The notes under the pieces: generated by a model
Databases searched by the model: none
What the model saw: only the letters and a program-made list of their open reading frames with translations
Told to the model about the DNA's origin: nothing
Translations under genes and position numbers: made by a program
From: Linyphia triangularis
Taxonomy: Eukaryota; Arthropoda; Arachnida; Araneae; Linyphiidae
NCBI GenBank assembly: GCA_963978545.1
Contig: OZ021721.1
Span: 105,970,366 to 106,034,365, forward strand
Direction of reading: 5' to 3'
DNA length: 64,000 bases
Shown here: positions 35,618 through 46,739 of the stretch, in pieces
How the letters are laid out: every line of letters starts with the position of its first letter
Position numbering within the stretch: position 1 is the stretch's first letter

Positions 35618-36371
35618 GTGTTACCGAAATATTGCAAGCCATGTAAATTGGAAGGCAATGTCGTACTTATTGCGACAAAATAATCATTGGAAAAGTATTG
35701 AAAGGTTTGTAATAATATTATTTAAATTTCTAGACTTTTCCTGTACCCAAATAGCTACGGCGTGACTTTGTCTAACGTACAACCAGGTTTCAGTCTATTA
35801 AAACCCCTTTCAAGCCTTTCCTCGATTTCACCACTTTACTTTAAACACGAAACATCGGAAAGACATCGTGTTTCAGTTAAGTTAGATTAGTCAAAATACC
35901 TTTAAAAATACTTCAACTGGATTAGTAGATCTCACATTAGGATTGTAAACTTTAAAGGTGGGAAAGGGAAATGGAGGGAGGTTTTTTAGATTTTTAGAAA
36001 TCTCAGGTTGACTGTGACGTTTCTTTTCTTCAGAAGAATATATGCGCAACTTCTCCTTCCTCAAGATAATAATATTGGCGATTTGAATACCTCCCTCCCC
36101 CCAAAAAACCTCTGCAGATACTATTCCTTACTTAGTTTGGATTTTTGTGCCGAAAATTATGGTTTGCTTTTTTATAGATCTAAATATTTTGTTGCTAAGT
36201 TTGAAGTTCATAAGGGTAGTGAGTTAGTTGAGAATAATTTACTTTGTAAAACTTGATTTCTGCTTCATTAGGATAGAGGTTCATATATATATTTTTTTAC
36301 ATATAAATAATATTATAGTTTGGTTTTATGCTAAAGTAATACATTTCATTTTTAGTCCTGCTTAGAGAAAA
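35618..36371. other. AT-rich stretch without recognised gene
   Basis: No gene or terminal repeat was recognised. Confidence 0.4.
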
Positions 36372-36618
36372 CTATACTAAACTTCAACTTAACTAGACAT
36401 CACTTAGACGGTAGATCGTCACAGTGCTCATAGGTATTTAATCCATTTTGGCGGAGTGAAAGCATAATGTTCGCCAAACCACAACCCTGTAGAGAGCAAA
36501 AGACTATAAGGTTTGGCGAGAATTATGTCTTCACTCCGCCAAAATGGATTAAATACCTATGAGCACTGTGACGATCTACCGTCTAAGTGATGTCTAGTTA
36601 AGTTGAAGTTCAGTATAG
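36372..36618. repeat. Near-perfect 247-bp palindrome (arms about 109 bp)
   Basis: The left arm from CTATACTAAACTTCAACTTA to GTTCGCCAAACC is mirrored by the right arm from GGTTTGGCGAGAATTATG to GTTGAAGTTCAGTATAG, with only a handful of mismatches around a spacer of about 28 bp. A transcript would fold into a long hairpin. It could be a fold-back MITE or a hairpin small-RNA locus. No target duplication is evident. Confidence 0.88.
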
Positions 36619-38010
36619 CATTATACTTTCTGTCTGGAACAAATGATTATTATTAATAAAACGAGTAATATTTGCAGAAATTATTGCTGAAAAACCTCGA
36701 AAAAATTATTAAATTCTATCCAGCAATTTTGGCAAAAATACGTGCACGAAGTAACTATTTTTAAGAAGTAAATTCCTCTGTTAAATTGCTAAAAAAAATT
36801 AAGTTTTACTATTAATATACTTTTCAAGAGAAAGTAAAATCCTCTTTTCTTTTTTTGTTAGGAAAATATGTTAAAAAGTATTTAAAAATTAATTAACAAA
36901 ATGTTCTTAATAATTATTGTATTTTGAAATGCAATTATGTTGTCCAAGAGCGCAGACAGAATTATTTGCAGGGAGGTGCAGATCGCTAACAGGGAGGTTC
37001 AAGGCTACAAAAGTCTTTGTTTAATCTTATATTTTTCAAAAACGGGAATCGGACTTCCTAATTTGATTTTAGTTAATAGCTGTACATAATTTTTTACTCG
37101 AATTGATAATTTACTACTTATATATTTTGTTCTTGTGAATTACTTCTTCCACATTACTTTATATTTCAAAAGGCAGGAGGGAGTGTAAGTGCATGTTTCT
37201 TATATGTCCCTGACATTGTCTCTAGTATAAAAATCACAGTGTTTCGCGTAGATAATTTTGGGTGATAGCAATAATCTGCCAGGATTTTACAAAGAAGAAT
37301 TTTTCCAGAATTTGTTTGATTAACTTTTTTTACAACGCTAAATTAGAGTCGCCTATTAGATCAATATTTTTCATTTATTTTATTTCGTGTTGTAGTGCGA
37401 TTTCCATCCACTTTTACATGTTTAATTAATTTCTTCGAAACTGCAATTTGAAAATTAAAAAAAATTGTTTTGAAATGGAGCCTTTGTACTACTCATGTTT
37501 ACTGAAAGGTTCAAGACTGTGAGAATGCATTCTATCTGCAAGTGATAAATGCCTCCCCTCCCCTCATAAAAGCACTTCGAAAAATTATCCCCTTTATTCA
37601 GGAAAGAGGGGGTTATTTATTAAACAAAAATGAAATATTAAATGAATTTGATGGAACTTTAACTAAAATGTGAAGGGAATTTACTTAAAATATGACATTA
37701 ATTAAGTATTAATAAAATGCCATAAAATATTAAAAACACTAATTAAAATTAATTACACATTAAATAAAATAATTCACAATTAAATAAAAAAAAATTAGTT
37801 ATAAACTCATTAACAAATAATTACGCATTAATTAACAAATAATTAAATAATAATTAAAAAAATATGCACTAATTTTGCATTAATAAAATTTAATTAATAA
37901 TAGATTGACAAATTAATAGATTTTCTACTTTTACATCGTATTTGTCTTGGATTTTAGTCGGCAAATGTATGTTTAACGCCCCCCCAATTGAAATTCTTAG
38001 CGACGGCCCT
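36619..38010. other. AT-rich stretch, nothing recognised
   Basis: Between 37660 and 37920 the sequence is a degenerate array of TTAATTAA/AATTAA-like words. No gene. Confidence 0.45.
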
Positions 38011-38147
38011 GGCTATAATGCGCCGAAACATTCGTCATTTGACAAGCCAACATACATTTACCTACACCCATGCCTTACACGGGACTCGAACCCGCAATCT
38101 CGCGGTCTAGAAGCTAGCACGCTAACCACTGTATCGTTTGGTCGGCC
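38011..38147 (-). mobile_element. SINE family A, 3'-truncated copy
   Basis: Minus strand GGCCGACCAAACGATACAGT head, B-box GGGTTCGAGTCCCG, body to the CGGCGCATTATAGCC region; the last part and tail are missing. Confidence 0.8.
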
Positions 38148-38150
38148 CTA

Positions 38151-38970
38151 TCTGTTTTTGGAATTATGGTATGTATAGCTGCATAATTTTTTTTTCAATC
38201 TTCAGGTGTTCTTCAACTTTCAATGTTCGAGACGAACAATCATAGATTTACAAGTGTTATTGTTTTTGAATCTGGAGCTCGGAAAGCACACACAAAATTA
38301 TATTATAATGTATTAATCTTCCATCCGGAATAGTAGAGGTCACATTCGTCTACGAATTTATGTTTTTTGCATATGCGATGCATTTTATAATAAAAGAACC
38401 TAATTTTGTATTTTACGAATTTTCGAATCCTACTCCCTATCATTTATTTAGTCTTCATAAATTTAAATCCTTAGTTGGTTGGTTGTATTCAGATTATCTG
38501 GCGCCGTCAGCAACACGAGGGCTATAATGCGCCGAAAATTCGTTATTAGACAAGCCAACATACATTAACAAACACCCATGCCTAACACGGGACTCGAACC
38601 CGCAACCTCGCGGTCTAGAAGCCAGCACGCTAACCACTATACCGTTTAGTTGGCCCTGTCTGTTTTTGGAATTATGGTATGTATAGCTGCATAAATTTTT
38701 TTTCAATCTTCAGCTTTCAATGTTCGAGACGAACAATCATAGATTTACAAGTGTTATTGTTTTTGAATATGGAGCTCGGAAAGCACACACAAAATTATAT
38801 TAAAATGTATTAATCTTCCATCCGGAATAGTAGAGGTCACATTCGTCTACGAATTTATGTTTTTTGCATATGCGATGCATTTTATAATAAAAGAACCTAA
38901 TTTTGTATTTTACGAATTTTCGAATCCTACTCCCTATTATTTATTTAGTCTTCATAAATTTAAATCCTTA
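38151..38970. repeat. Tandem duplication, 508-bp offset, carrying SINE A
   Basis: Sequence 38151-38473 recurs at 38659-38970 (TCTGTTTTTGGAATTATGGT ... AAATTTAAATCCTTA) with a few substitutions and one deletion. Each unit is preceded by a SINE A copy in the same orientation, so the SINE copies were duplicated with the flank or served as recombination sites. Confidence 0.85.
38474..38655 (-). mobile_element. SINE family A, near full length
   Basis: Minus strand: GGCCAACTAAACGGTATAGT head, TAGACCGCGAGGTTGCGGGT, B-box GGGTTCGAGTCCCG, end AATCTGAATACAACCAACCA. Confidence 0.85.
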
Positions 38971-39231
38971 TCCTGTTAGGTATGAGCAAAAAAACTCAAC
39001 TGTTATATTTCTATTCTTTTATTGCACGCGTGGAGAAAGTGGCACACCTTTTTTAAAATAATTTCTCGAGCTTAAGAAAAACAAAGTGGAATGCTTGAGA
39101 CGAGAGAAAAAAAAAATTGCTTTGGTTATTTATTTTCTTCACTCGAGTGGTTTCGAATGAAATTCTGAAGAACGAGAAAGTTGTTGAAAAAAACAATATG
39201 GTTTTCATATTCCATCTCCTTCTTCTGATGC

Positions 39232-39621
39232 ATGAAAACAAAAATGTCCAGTGTCCATTCTACGAACTCAAATGAATCTCTGCATGTTTGTTTTTGTCAC
39301 CTCCAGTCACTGGCATCGAAAGTTGGATCATTCTTCCAATCCGGCGATCTTACGAAAAACACAGATCGAGACATTCAGCCAAGTGTTACACTTTCCAGGA
39401 GGTTATTTAGACTTGCGCTCGAATGGGTAAACAATTGCGATCCTTCAGAATCAACAAGCGCCCAGAAAAACATGTCTTCACTGGAAGAAGAAAAGAAAGA
39501 GGGAAAAATGGATTTGAAAGGATTGCCAGGGTTAGTAGCCCTGTGCTATTACCTCAAAGCGAAATATCGAAAGCGATGTTTAGACTTGAAATTCCCAAAC
39601 TTTAATTCCACCTCGACATGA
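39232..39621 (+). CDS. Unrecognised 129-codon open frame
   Basis: ATG at 39232, stop TGA at 39619-39621. The segment 39250-39600 is noticeably less AT-rich than its surroundings and the codons look unbiased by low-complexity runs. The product has a charged stretch (SSLEEEKKEGKMDLKG) and a C-terminal KAKYRKRCLDLKFP. I recognise no domain, signal peptide or membrane segment. Its last 58 bases are already part of the 232-bp tandem repeat, which speaks against a conserved gene. It may be a remnant of a mobile element or chance. Confidence 0.2.
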   Translation: MKTKMSSVHSTNSNESLHVCFCHLQSLASKVGSFFQSGDLTKNTDRDIQPSVTLSRRLFRLALEWVNNCDPSESTSAQKNMSSLEEEKKEGKMDLKGLPGLVALCYYLKAKYRKRCLDLKFPNFNSTST

Positions 39622-40726
39622 GAAGGGCACTAAGTCAGAAGGGGGTATTTTTAAATCCTTTATATTAACTCCGATTTTGTTTGTGGTTATGTTTGTAGAT
39701 GGGGGAAAATATGCGGAGGCCTAATTAACCCTCTTGCTGTCATCCAATCCAGCTGAAACTTGGCACATAGATTCGATGTCGATGACGATGCATTCGATAT
39801 CGAAAGCGATGTTTAGACTTGAAATTTCCAAACTTTAATTCAACCTCGACATGAGAAGGGCACTAAGTCAGAAGGGGGTATTTTTAAATCCTTTATATTA
39901 ACTCCGATTTTGTTTGTGGTTATGTTTGTAGATGGGGGAAAATATGCGGAGGAATAATTAACCCTCTTGCTGTCATCCAATCCAGCTGAAACTTGGCACA
40001 TAGATTCGATGTCGATGACGATGCATTCGATATCGAAAGCGATGTTTAGACTTGAAATTCCCAAACTTTAATTCAACCTCAACATGAGAAGGGCACTAAG
40101 TCAGAAGGGGGTATTTTTAAATCCTTGTATTAACTCCGATTTTGTTTGTGGTTATGTTTGTAGATGGGGGAAAATATGCGGAGGAATAATTAACCCTCTT
40201 GCTGTCATCCAATCCAGCTGAAACTTGGCACATAGATTCGATGTCGATGACGATGCATTCGATATCGAAAGCGATGTTTAGACTTGAAATTCCCAAACTT
40301 TAATTCAACCTCAACATGAGAAGGGCACTAAGTCAGAAGGGGGTATTTTTAAATCCTTGTATTAACTCCGATTTTGTTTGTGGTTATGTTTGTAGATGGG
40401 GGAAAATATGCGGAGGAATAATTAACCCTCTTGCTGTCATCCAATCCAGCTGAAACTTGGCACATAGATTCGATGTCGATGACGATGCATTCGATATCGA
40501 AAGCGATGTTTAGACTTGAAATTCCCAAACTTTAATTCCACCTCGACATGAGAAGGGCACTAAGTCAGAAGGGGGTATTTTTAAATCCTTTATATTAACT
40601 CCGATTTTGTTTGTGGTTATGTTTGTAGATGGGGGAAAATATGCGGAGGCCTAATTAACCCTCTTGCTGTCATCCAATCCAGCTGAAACTTGGCACATAG
40701 ATTCGATGTCGATGACGATGCATTCT
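39564..40726 (+). repeat. Five-copy tandem array, unit 232-233 bp
   Basis: Units start at 39564, 39797, 40030, 40262 and 40494 with ATATCGAAAGCGATGTTTAG and end GATTCGATGTCGATGACGAT. Units are nearly identical. Each contains AGAAGGGCACTAAGTCAGAA and GCTGTCATCCAATCCAGCTG. Small differences (GGCCTAATTAA against GGAATAATTAA) group units 1 and 5 against 2-4, as expected from unequal exchange. Confidence 0.95.
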
Positions 40727-41168
40727 AAAAATTTTGGGGGTGTAACTGTCACTAAAAGGTAGCTTTTATGGAATATTAATAAGCCAACTTGCTATCATCC
40801 AATTGTGGTAGAAAAGCATTTAAATTGATCATTAATCGGAATTTAATCAACCATTCCCAGTTGCCAATATTTTTTTAAATAAATAAATAACAAAATTGTT
40901 TTAATCAGATAAATTTAAAGATATTTGGATTTGGATGTGAGTGTGACGTTCATTTTTAATTAATAAATTTTGAAATGTAGTTTTCGCCCATTTTTCTAAT
41001 AGAAATGTTTTTGATATTTAAAATTTGATGCAAACACCAAGTTAATTAATATAAAAATTGGCAATCCATATAAAGGATTTATATTAAAAGCTTTGTTTTG
41101 TATGGGTTATTGTTTTGAACACTAGCAAAGATTTCTTAAGTCTCGAAAATTCACGACACTATACACTG
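40727..41168. other. AT-rich spacer
   Basis: No gene. Contains a fragment resembling the sequence near 49440 (ATATAAAAATTGGCAATSCA). Confidence 0.35.
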
Positions 41169-41349
41169 GGTTGGTTGGTTTGTGCGCTCAACGACCTATT
41201 TTTATGCACACTGACGGCTAATCAGGCCGGGACCTACAGCTTAACGTGGATTTCGAACCACAACGAACATCCATGCCTAACCCGGGATTCGAACTCGGCA
41301 CCTTTGGCATGCGAGGCCAGAGCGCTATCCCCACAGCCATCAGATGTGC
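41169..41349 (-). mobile_element. SINE family B, full length with duplication
   Basis: Minus strand: CATCTGATGGCTGTGGGGAT head, B-box GAGTTCGAATCCCGG, body, CCAACCAACC tail. Flanked by the 12-bp duplication CACTATACACTG (41157-41168 and 41350-41361). Confidence 0.92.
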
Positions 41350-41477
41350 CACTATACACTGAGTCATGCTTAATTGGAAATAACTCCCGTATGTAAACAA
41401 GTTTTATTACCAATCTGAAAATTCTTTATATCCTATCAGAGATTTCAAAGAGACGGGTCTTATTTCCAATTTAATAC

Positions 41478-41654
41478 GAGGACCAAACGGTATAGTGGTT
41501 AGCGTGCTAGCTTCTAGACCGCAAGGTTGCGGGTTCGAGTCCCGTATTAGGCATGGATGTTTGTAAATGTATGTTGGCTTGTCTAATGACGAATGTTTCG
41601 GCGCATTAGAGCCCTCGTGATACTGACGGCGCCAATTAATCTGAAAACAACCAA
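41478..41654 (+). mobile_element. SINE family A, full length with duplication
   Basis: GAGGACCAAACGGTATAGTG head, TTCTAGACCGCAAGGTTGCG, B-box GGGTTCGAGTCCCG, end AATTAATCTGAAAACAACCAA. Flanked by CCAATTTAATAC (41466-41477 and 41655-41666). Confidence 0.93.
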
Positions 41655-41905
41655 CCAATTTAATACTAAACTTGACCGGATATGTATATCAGGTGATCAA
41701 ATGTTACTTTGAGTTCAATATAAACATATCGTCCAACTAAAACAAATCAAAACTTTAAGTTTTCGACTTGAAATATTGTAAAATGTTGGCATTTCAAAAA
41801 CTTATACTGACATAATTTATGAAGTTAATATAATTGAAGAAAGTCTCTTTACATTTTTATTTGCTGGTACTACTTTCTTTAATATTTAATTCCCAATGAG
41901 GATAT

Positions 41906-42657
41906 GGCCGACCAAATGGTATAGTGGTTAGCGTGCTAGCTTCAAGACCACGAGGTGACGGGTTCGAGTCCCGTGTTAGGCATCGGTGTTTGTAAATGTA
42001 TGTTGGCTTGTCTAATTACGAATGTTTCGGCTCATTATAGCTCTCGGGTTGCTGACGGCACCAGATAATCTGAAAGCAACCAACCCAATGAGGATATGGC
42101 CGACCAAATGGTATAGTGGTTAGCGTGCTAGCTTCTAGACCACGAGGTGGCGGGTTCGAGTCCCGTGTTAGGCATCGGTGTTTGTAAATGTATGTTGGCT
42201 TGTCTAATTACGAATGTTTCGGCTCATTATAGCTCTCGGGTTGCTGACGGCACCAGATAATCTGAAAGCAACCAACCCAATGAGGATATGGCCGACCAAA
42301 TGGTATAGTGGTTAGCGTGCTAGCTTCAAGACCACGAGGTGACGGGTTCGAGTCCCGTGTTAGGCATCGGTGTTTGTAAATGTATGTTGGCTTGTCTAAT
42401 TACGAATGTTTCGGCTCATTATAGCTCTCGTGTTGCTGACGGCACCAGATAATCTGAAAGCAACCAACCCAATGAGGATATGGCCGACCAAATGGTATAG
42501 TGGTTAGCGTGCTAGCTTCAAGACCACGAGGTGACGGGTTCGAGTCCCGTGTTAGGCATCGGTGTTTGTAAATGTATGTTGGCTTGTCTAATTACGAATG
42601 TTTCGGCTCATTATAGCTCTCGTGTTGCTGACGGTGCCAGATAATCTGAAAACAACC
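41906..42657 (+). repeat. SINE A expanded into a four-unit tandem array, 192-bp period
   Basis: Starts of the GGCCGACCAAATGG head lie at 41906, 42098, 42290 and 42482, an exact 192-bp period. Each unit is one full SINE A plus the 12-base spacer AATGAGGATATG, which looks like the original target duplication. The array is flanked by a further direct repeat of about 55 bp (41842-41896 and 42665-42720: GTCTCTTTACA...GGTACTACTTTCTTT). Units are near-identical, so amplification is recent and DNA-level. Confidence 0.95.
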
Positions 42658-42998
42658 CAATGGGGATGTCTCTTTACAATTTTATTTACGGGTACTACTT
42701 TCTTTTATATTTAATCCTCAATGGGGTAGAGAAATATGAAAATGTTAAAAAAAAAAAAAAGGTTCAAATATGCTTTATTTTGAATAAGTTTAGGTTAGAC
42801 AGAATTAATACGATCAATTACCAAATTTTAATTTGCCTTATAGGGGTCAAAAAGCAAGTGAAGTATAAATATATTATTCATATTCTACCACATACCCACA
42901 TCACTTAGAAATCACAACAATCTTAAAATAAAAAAGAATTATGTGAGGCTTCATTCTTAGGTTTTCTACTTTCGCTATTAAATCCTAATACAGTAAGA

Positions 42999-43178
42999 CC
43001 CATCTGATTGGCTGTGGGGTTAGCGCTCTGACCTCTCATGCCAAAGGTGCCGGGTTCGAATCTCAGGTTAGGCATGGATATTCGTTGTGGTTCGGAACCC
43101 ACGTTAAGCTGTAAGTTCCGGCCTGATTTGCCGTCATTGTGCATAAAAATAGCTCGGAGAGCTTACAAATCTACCAAC
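42999..43178 (+). mobile_element. SINE family B copy
   Basis: CCCATCTGATTGGCTGTGGG head, B-box GGGTTCGAATCTCAGG, family body, degraded tail (ACAAATCTACCAAC). Confidence 0.85.
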
Positions 43179-43325
43179 ATATTTCAGTACGCAAAAGAAA
43201 AAAATTGAAGGATGATATATCTACGGTTCTAAAAGACTTATTGCTGTTTCACGAAAGTCATTTCTTACGATTATTTAAAGTATGGATAAGAAATTCTTGT
43301 AGACCTGCTTACTTAGTAAACAGTT

Positions 43326-43380
43326 TGAGATTTTCAAAGAGTTTAATTTACTTAGTAAATTAAACTCTTAGAAAATCTCA
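43326..43380. repeat. Short perfect-type hairpin (25-bp arms)
   Basis: TGAGATTTTCAAAGAGTTTA and the complement TAAACTCTTAGAAAATCTCA face each other across a CTTAG-type loop with one or two mismatches. A-T rich; a chance or transposon-derived hairpin is as likely as a small-RNA precursor. Confidence 0.6.
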
Positions 43381-43508
43381 ATAGGAACCCCTATTTTCTT
43401 TACCCTTTCAATCGATGTAGAATATTTCGTTTACCCTAAATATAAAATTTCAGTTCATCACGTTAAAAAACATGTCAGTTATGATCTAAGGGCATATCTC
43501 AATATTAA

Positions 43509-43640
43509 TCGATTTTTGACCAGTTTCGGCCATTTTTGCCACGGCAGACCAGTGGATTCGTAATCTGCTCACTTTTCTCCAATTTCTATAAGAAAATCAG
43601 AATGATGTTCGATGGAGTCCAAAAGTTGCAGTCGCCTCTC
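43509..43640. mobile_element. Partial copy (one terminal part) of the 650-bp palindromic element
   Basis: TCGATTTTTGACCAGTTTCG ... GACCAGTGGATTCGTAATCT ... TTGCAGTCGCCTCTC, matching the right ends of 53958-54610 and 62930-63572. Confidence 0.85.
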
Positions 43641-44076
43641 AGTCTATTAATAGTGTGATTGACAAATGTCCCCCACAATCAATTTCTCAATGGATGGTAG
43701 CCCATGAACAAAACCATCATACAGTTTTCAAATTATTTAAAAAATATTTTTTAATTTTTACTTTATTCTGTTCATTAATGTTGTGTTTTTAATTAAAATA
43801 CCCACTTACTTTGATATTTGATCACGAATTGAATGGTATGCATGAAAATTTGAATTTGGGGGGTAATTTTCCCCCACGCGACTAACTGCAAGACAAAAGC
43901 TCGCGCGCCTGATCAAGGTATAAATAATTCTTAAAAAGTGTGTTTTCAGTTTTTCTGAAACGTCCAAAAGTTTCCAGGTGATCCAACAGTCTAAATTTTT
44001 TCTAATCTTATTATGGTTTTAAACACAATTTAGTTATATCGTTAAATTAATAGCTCAAAAAGTTAAAAAGATATTA
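43641..44076. other. AT-rich stretch with a fragment of the CCCTTGGTTAGTCGCGC MITE
   Basis: From about 43660 to 43920 it matches the element at 52154-52651 (GACAAATGTCCCCCACAATC ... CACGCGACTAACTGCAAGAC) but lacks intact termini. Remainder unremarkable. Confidence 0.6.
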
Positions 44077-44080
44077 TTAA

Positions 44081-44819
44081 GGTATACATATACATTAGGA
44101 ATTGCGTAAAGTATGTGTTTTTGATTTTTTTTGTTTCAAAATATTCCCGAATTTATTACCTTTAAAATGATACCATTTTCTTTTTGGGACTCAAATTACT
44201 TTTTAAATTACAGTGGCTTTGTGAATCTGTTATGTATCACATTAATTAGTGAAGTAAATTTTAAACACGTTTTTTGAAGTATGACATTTTGAATGAAGAA
44301 TTGACATTCTGAAAATTTTGGTGTTATGACTTTACGCCAACGGTCATAACTTCATTATAAATGGTCCGATTTACAAAATTCTAATTATGTTTTGTCGATA
44401 ATAGTTGTGAATATTTTTCCATAAAAAATAAAATATATATTGTTATAAACATATTTTTTATTTCTATTTTAATCTTTATTTTTTAGTAAAATAAACTATG
44501 TATTTTTTCAAACTTTTTAATTAAAAAACTTAGAATTAAATAAATATTGAAGCCAAATTCACAATTATTTATGGTAACATGCATCAATATAAAATCTTTT
44601 ATTTGAAATAAAAACCATACCTCTAAGTTAATTACAAGTTTATTTATATCCGGTCAAAAATCGTTCTAATTCATTTTGATTGCAATTTACAAATTAAAAA
44701 ATTAACGGAAAAAAGTTCATGTATAAAAATGCATCATTTTTAATTCTGATATACTGCCAAAAAGTTTGAAATTCTAACATAAAAATTAAAGAAAATCATC
44801 TCAATTGTATACGTATACC
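44081..44819. mobile_element. TTAA-flanked MITE with GGTATAC termini
   Basis: A 739-bp element with ends GGTATACATATACATTAG and reverse-complemented GGTATACGTATACAATTG, bounded by TTAA (44077-44080 and 44820-44823). Size and target resemble the 0.72-kb Kolobok-like MITEs, but the interior is unrelated. No coding capacity. Confidence 0.7.
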
Positions 44820-44944
44820 TTAATGAAAGTTATAATGCGGCAACATTTATTAACAACTGAACCACTATACTAATCCCAATTTTAAGTTTAAATGCGTAAG
44901 AGAATGGTCTTTTAATGGGAATTTCTTTGTACTTCATCCATCGA

Positions 44945-46112
44945 GCCGACCAAACGGTATAGTGGTTAGCGTGCTAGCTTCTAGACCGCGAGGTTGCGGG
45001 TTCGAGTCACGTGTTGGCATGGGTGTTTGTAAATGTATGTTGGCTTGTCTAATGACGAATGTTTCGGCGCATTATAGCCCTCGTGTTGCTGACGGCACCA
45101 GATAATCTGAAAACAACCAACCAACGCTCAAACCAGCTCCAAAACGCTGAAAATTGAACCTTAGCCGTCTCACATGCTAAGAGCGTGTGCTGCCTTTGAT
45201 ATAGTCTGGTCGGTTGGGTTATACGTTCAACGACCTATTTTTATGCACAATGATGACTAATCAGACTGGACGTAAAGTTTAACGTGGATTCCGAACCATA
45301 ACCGCCGACCAAGCGGTATAGTGGTTAGCGTGCTAGCTTCTAGACCGCGAGGTTGCGGGTTCGAGTCCCGTGTTAGGCATGGATGTTTGTAAATGTATGT
45401 TCGCTTGTCTAATGACGAATGTTTCGGCGTATTATAGCCCTCGTGTTGCTGACGGCGCCAGATAATCTGAAAACAACCAACCAACGCTCAAACCAGCTCC
45501 AAAACGCTGAAAATTGAACCTTAGCCGTCTCACATGCTAAGAGCGTGTGCTGCCTTTGATATAGTCTGGTCGGTTGGGTTATACGTTCAACGACCTATTT
45601 TTATGCACAATGATGACTAATCAGACTGGACGTAAAGTTTAACGTGGATTCCGAACCATAACCGCCGACCAAGCGGTATAGTGGTTAGCGTGCTAGCTTC
45701 TAGACCGCGAGGTTGCGGGTTCGAGTCACGTGTTGGCATGGGTGTTTGTAAATGTATGTTGGCTTGTCTAATGACGAATGTTTCGGCGTATTATAGCCCT
45801 CGTGTTGCTGACGGCGCCAGATAATCTGAAAACAACCAACCAACGCTCAAACCAGCTCCAACGCTGAGAATTGAACCTTAGCCGTCTCACATGCTAAGAG
45901 CGTGTGCTGCCTTTGATATAGTCTGGTCGGTTGGGTTATACGTTCAACGACCTATTTTTATGCACAATGATGACTAATCAGACTGGACCTAAAGTTTAAC
46001 GTGGATTCCGAACCATGACTAACATTCATGCCTAATCCGGGATTCGAACTCGGCAGCCCGGCACCTTTGGCATGCGTGGCCAGAGCGTTAATCACACAGT
46101 CATCAGATGGGT
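44945..46112. repeat. Three tandem units of about 360 bp made of SINE A plus SINE B
   Basis: Units begin with GCCGACCAARCGG at 44945, 45304 and 45664. Each holds a full SINE A (plus), a short unique link (CGCTCAAACCAGCTCCAAAA), and the tail half of a SINE B in minus orientation, broken at CGGATTCCGAACCATAACC-like sequence. Only the last unit runs on into a complete SINE B (45929-46112, minus). Near-identity shows recent duplication of a SINE-into-SINE composite. Confidence 0.92.
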
Positions 46113-46522
46113 CCCTTTGAAACAGGAGTTTGGTTTGATCACTGGATCGAACTTACAAAGAAATGAATTTGATGCATACCTCTTGAAACTTCCGAGTTGC
46201 AAAATGTATAGCACATTTCAATAATAGTTTGTGAGTATCTGAATGTACTAGTGAAAAATATCAAAGTTAACCACCTATGTTTCCAACAGTTTGAAACGAT
46301 AATATTTAAAAATTTTACATTGAAAAATTGTTTACTGTAATTAATTTCAAATGTAACCTAATATATGGTCTCTGAAATTAGATTTTTTTTATTTTTTTTT
46401 ACATCTTTGCTAAAAATATTGAAAACCAAACTTCAAAAGGCAAAGAGAAAAAAAATTCTGGGTTGTTTTCAACCCTGATCAATCTAATGAGAGCAACAAC
46501 AACAAAAAAATTAATTGTTTTA
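46113..46522. other. AT-rich spacer
   Basis: No gene. A GAGAGCAACAACAACAAA string near 46489-46507 resembles the 3' tail of the LINE at 47114-47559 and may be a very short LINE end. Confidence 0.35.
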
Positions 46523-46526
46523 TTAA

Positions 46527-46728
46527 CCTTTTGCACTCCAGTGGCGCCTCTCAGGCGCCACACGATTGGATGCCAAACCACGAGAGGACCATTAAGTGTG
46601 ATGCGGAAATTCGATGCAAGGCCAATGACTGTTTAGTTTCTATGAAGCAAATCCATAAACACCAGCCGAACCTAAAATGTCTCGAGTTGCTGATTCCTCC
46701 GCTCGAAAAAGGCCTGGAGTGCAAAGGG
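46527..46728. mobile_element. piggyBac-like TTAA MITE, copy 2
   Basis: TTAA at 46523-46526 and 46729-46732. Same termini and GGCGCC core as 6251-6454, in the opposite orientation. Confidence 0.88.
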
Positions 46729-46739
46729 TTAATTAATAA

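Noticed and set aside
41115..41396. Recurrent short peptides such as ANQAGTYSLTWI..NEHPCL and APKHSSLDKPTYIYKHPCL
   Set aside because: They recur at every SINE B or SINE A copy and are chance open frames through the SINE bodies.
43326..43380. microRNA precursor
   Set aside because: The arms are almost fully paired, very AT-rich, with a loop of only about 5 nt, unlike a typical pre-miRNA; kept only as a hairpin.
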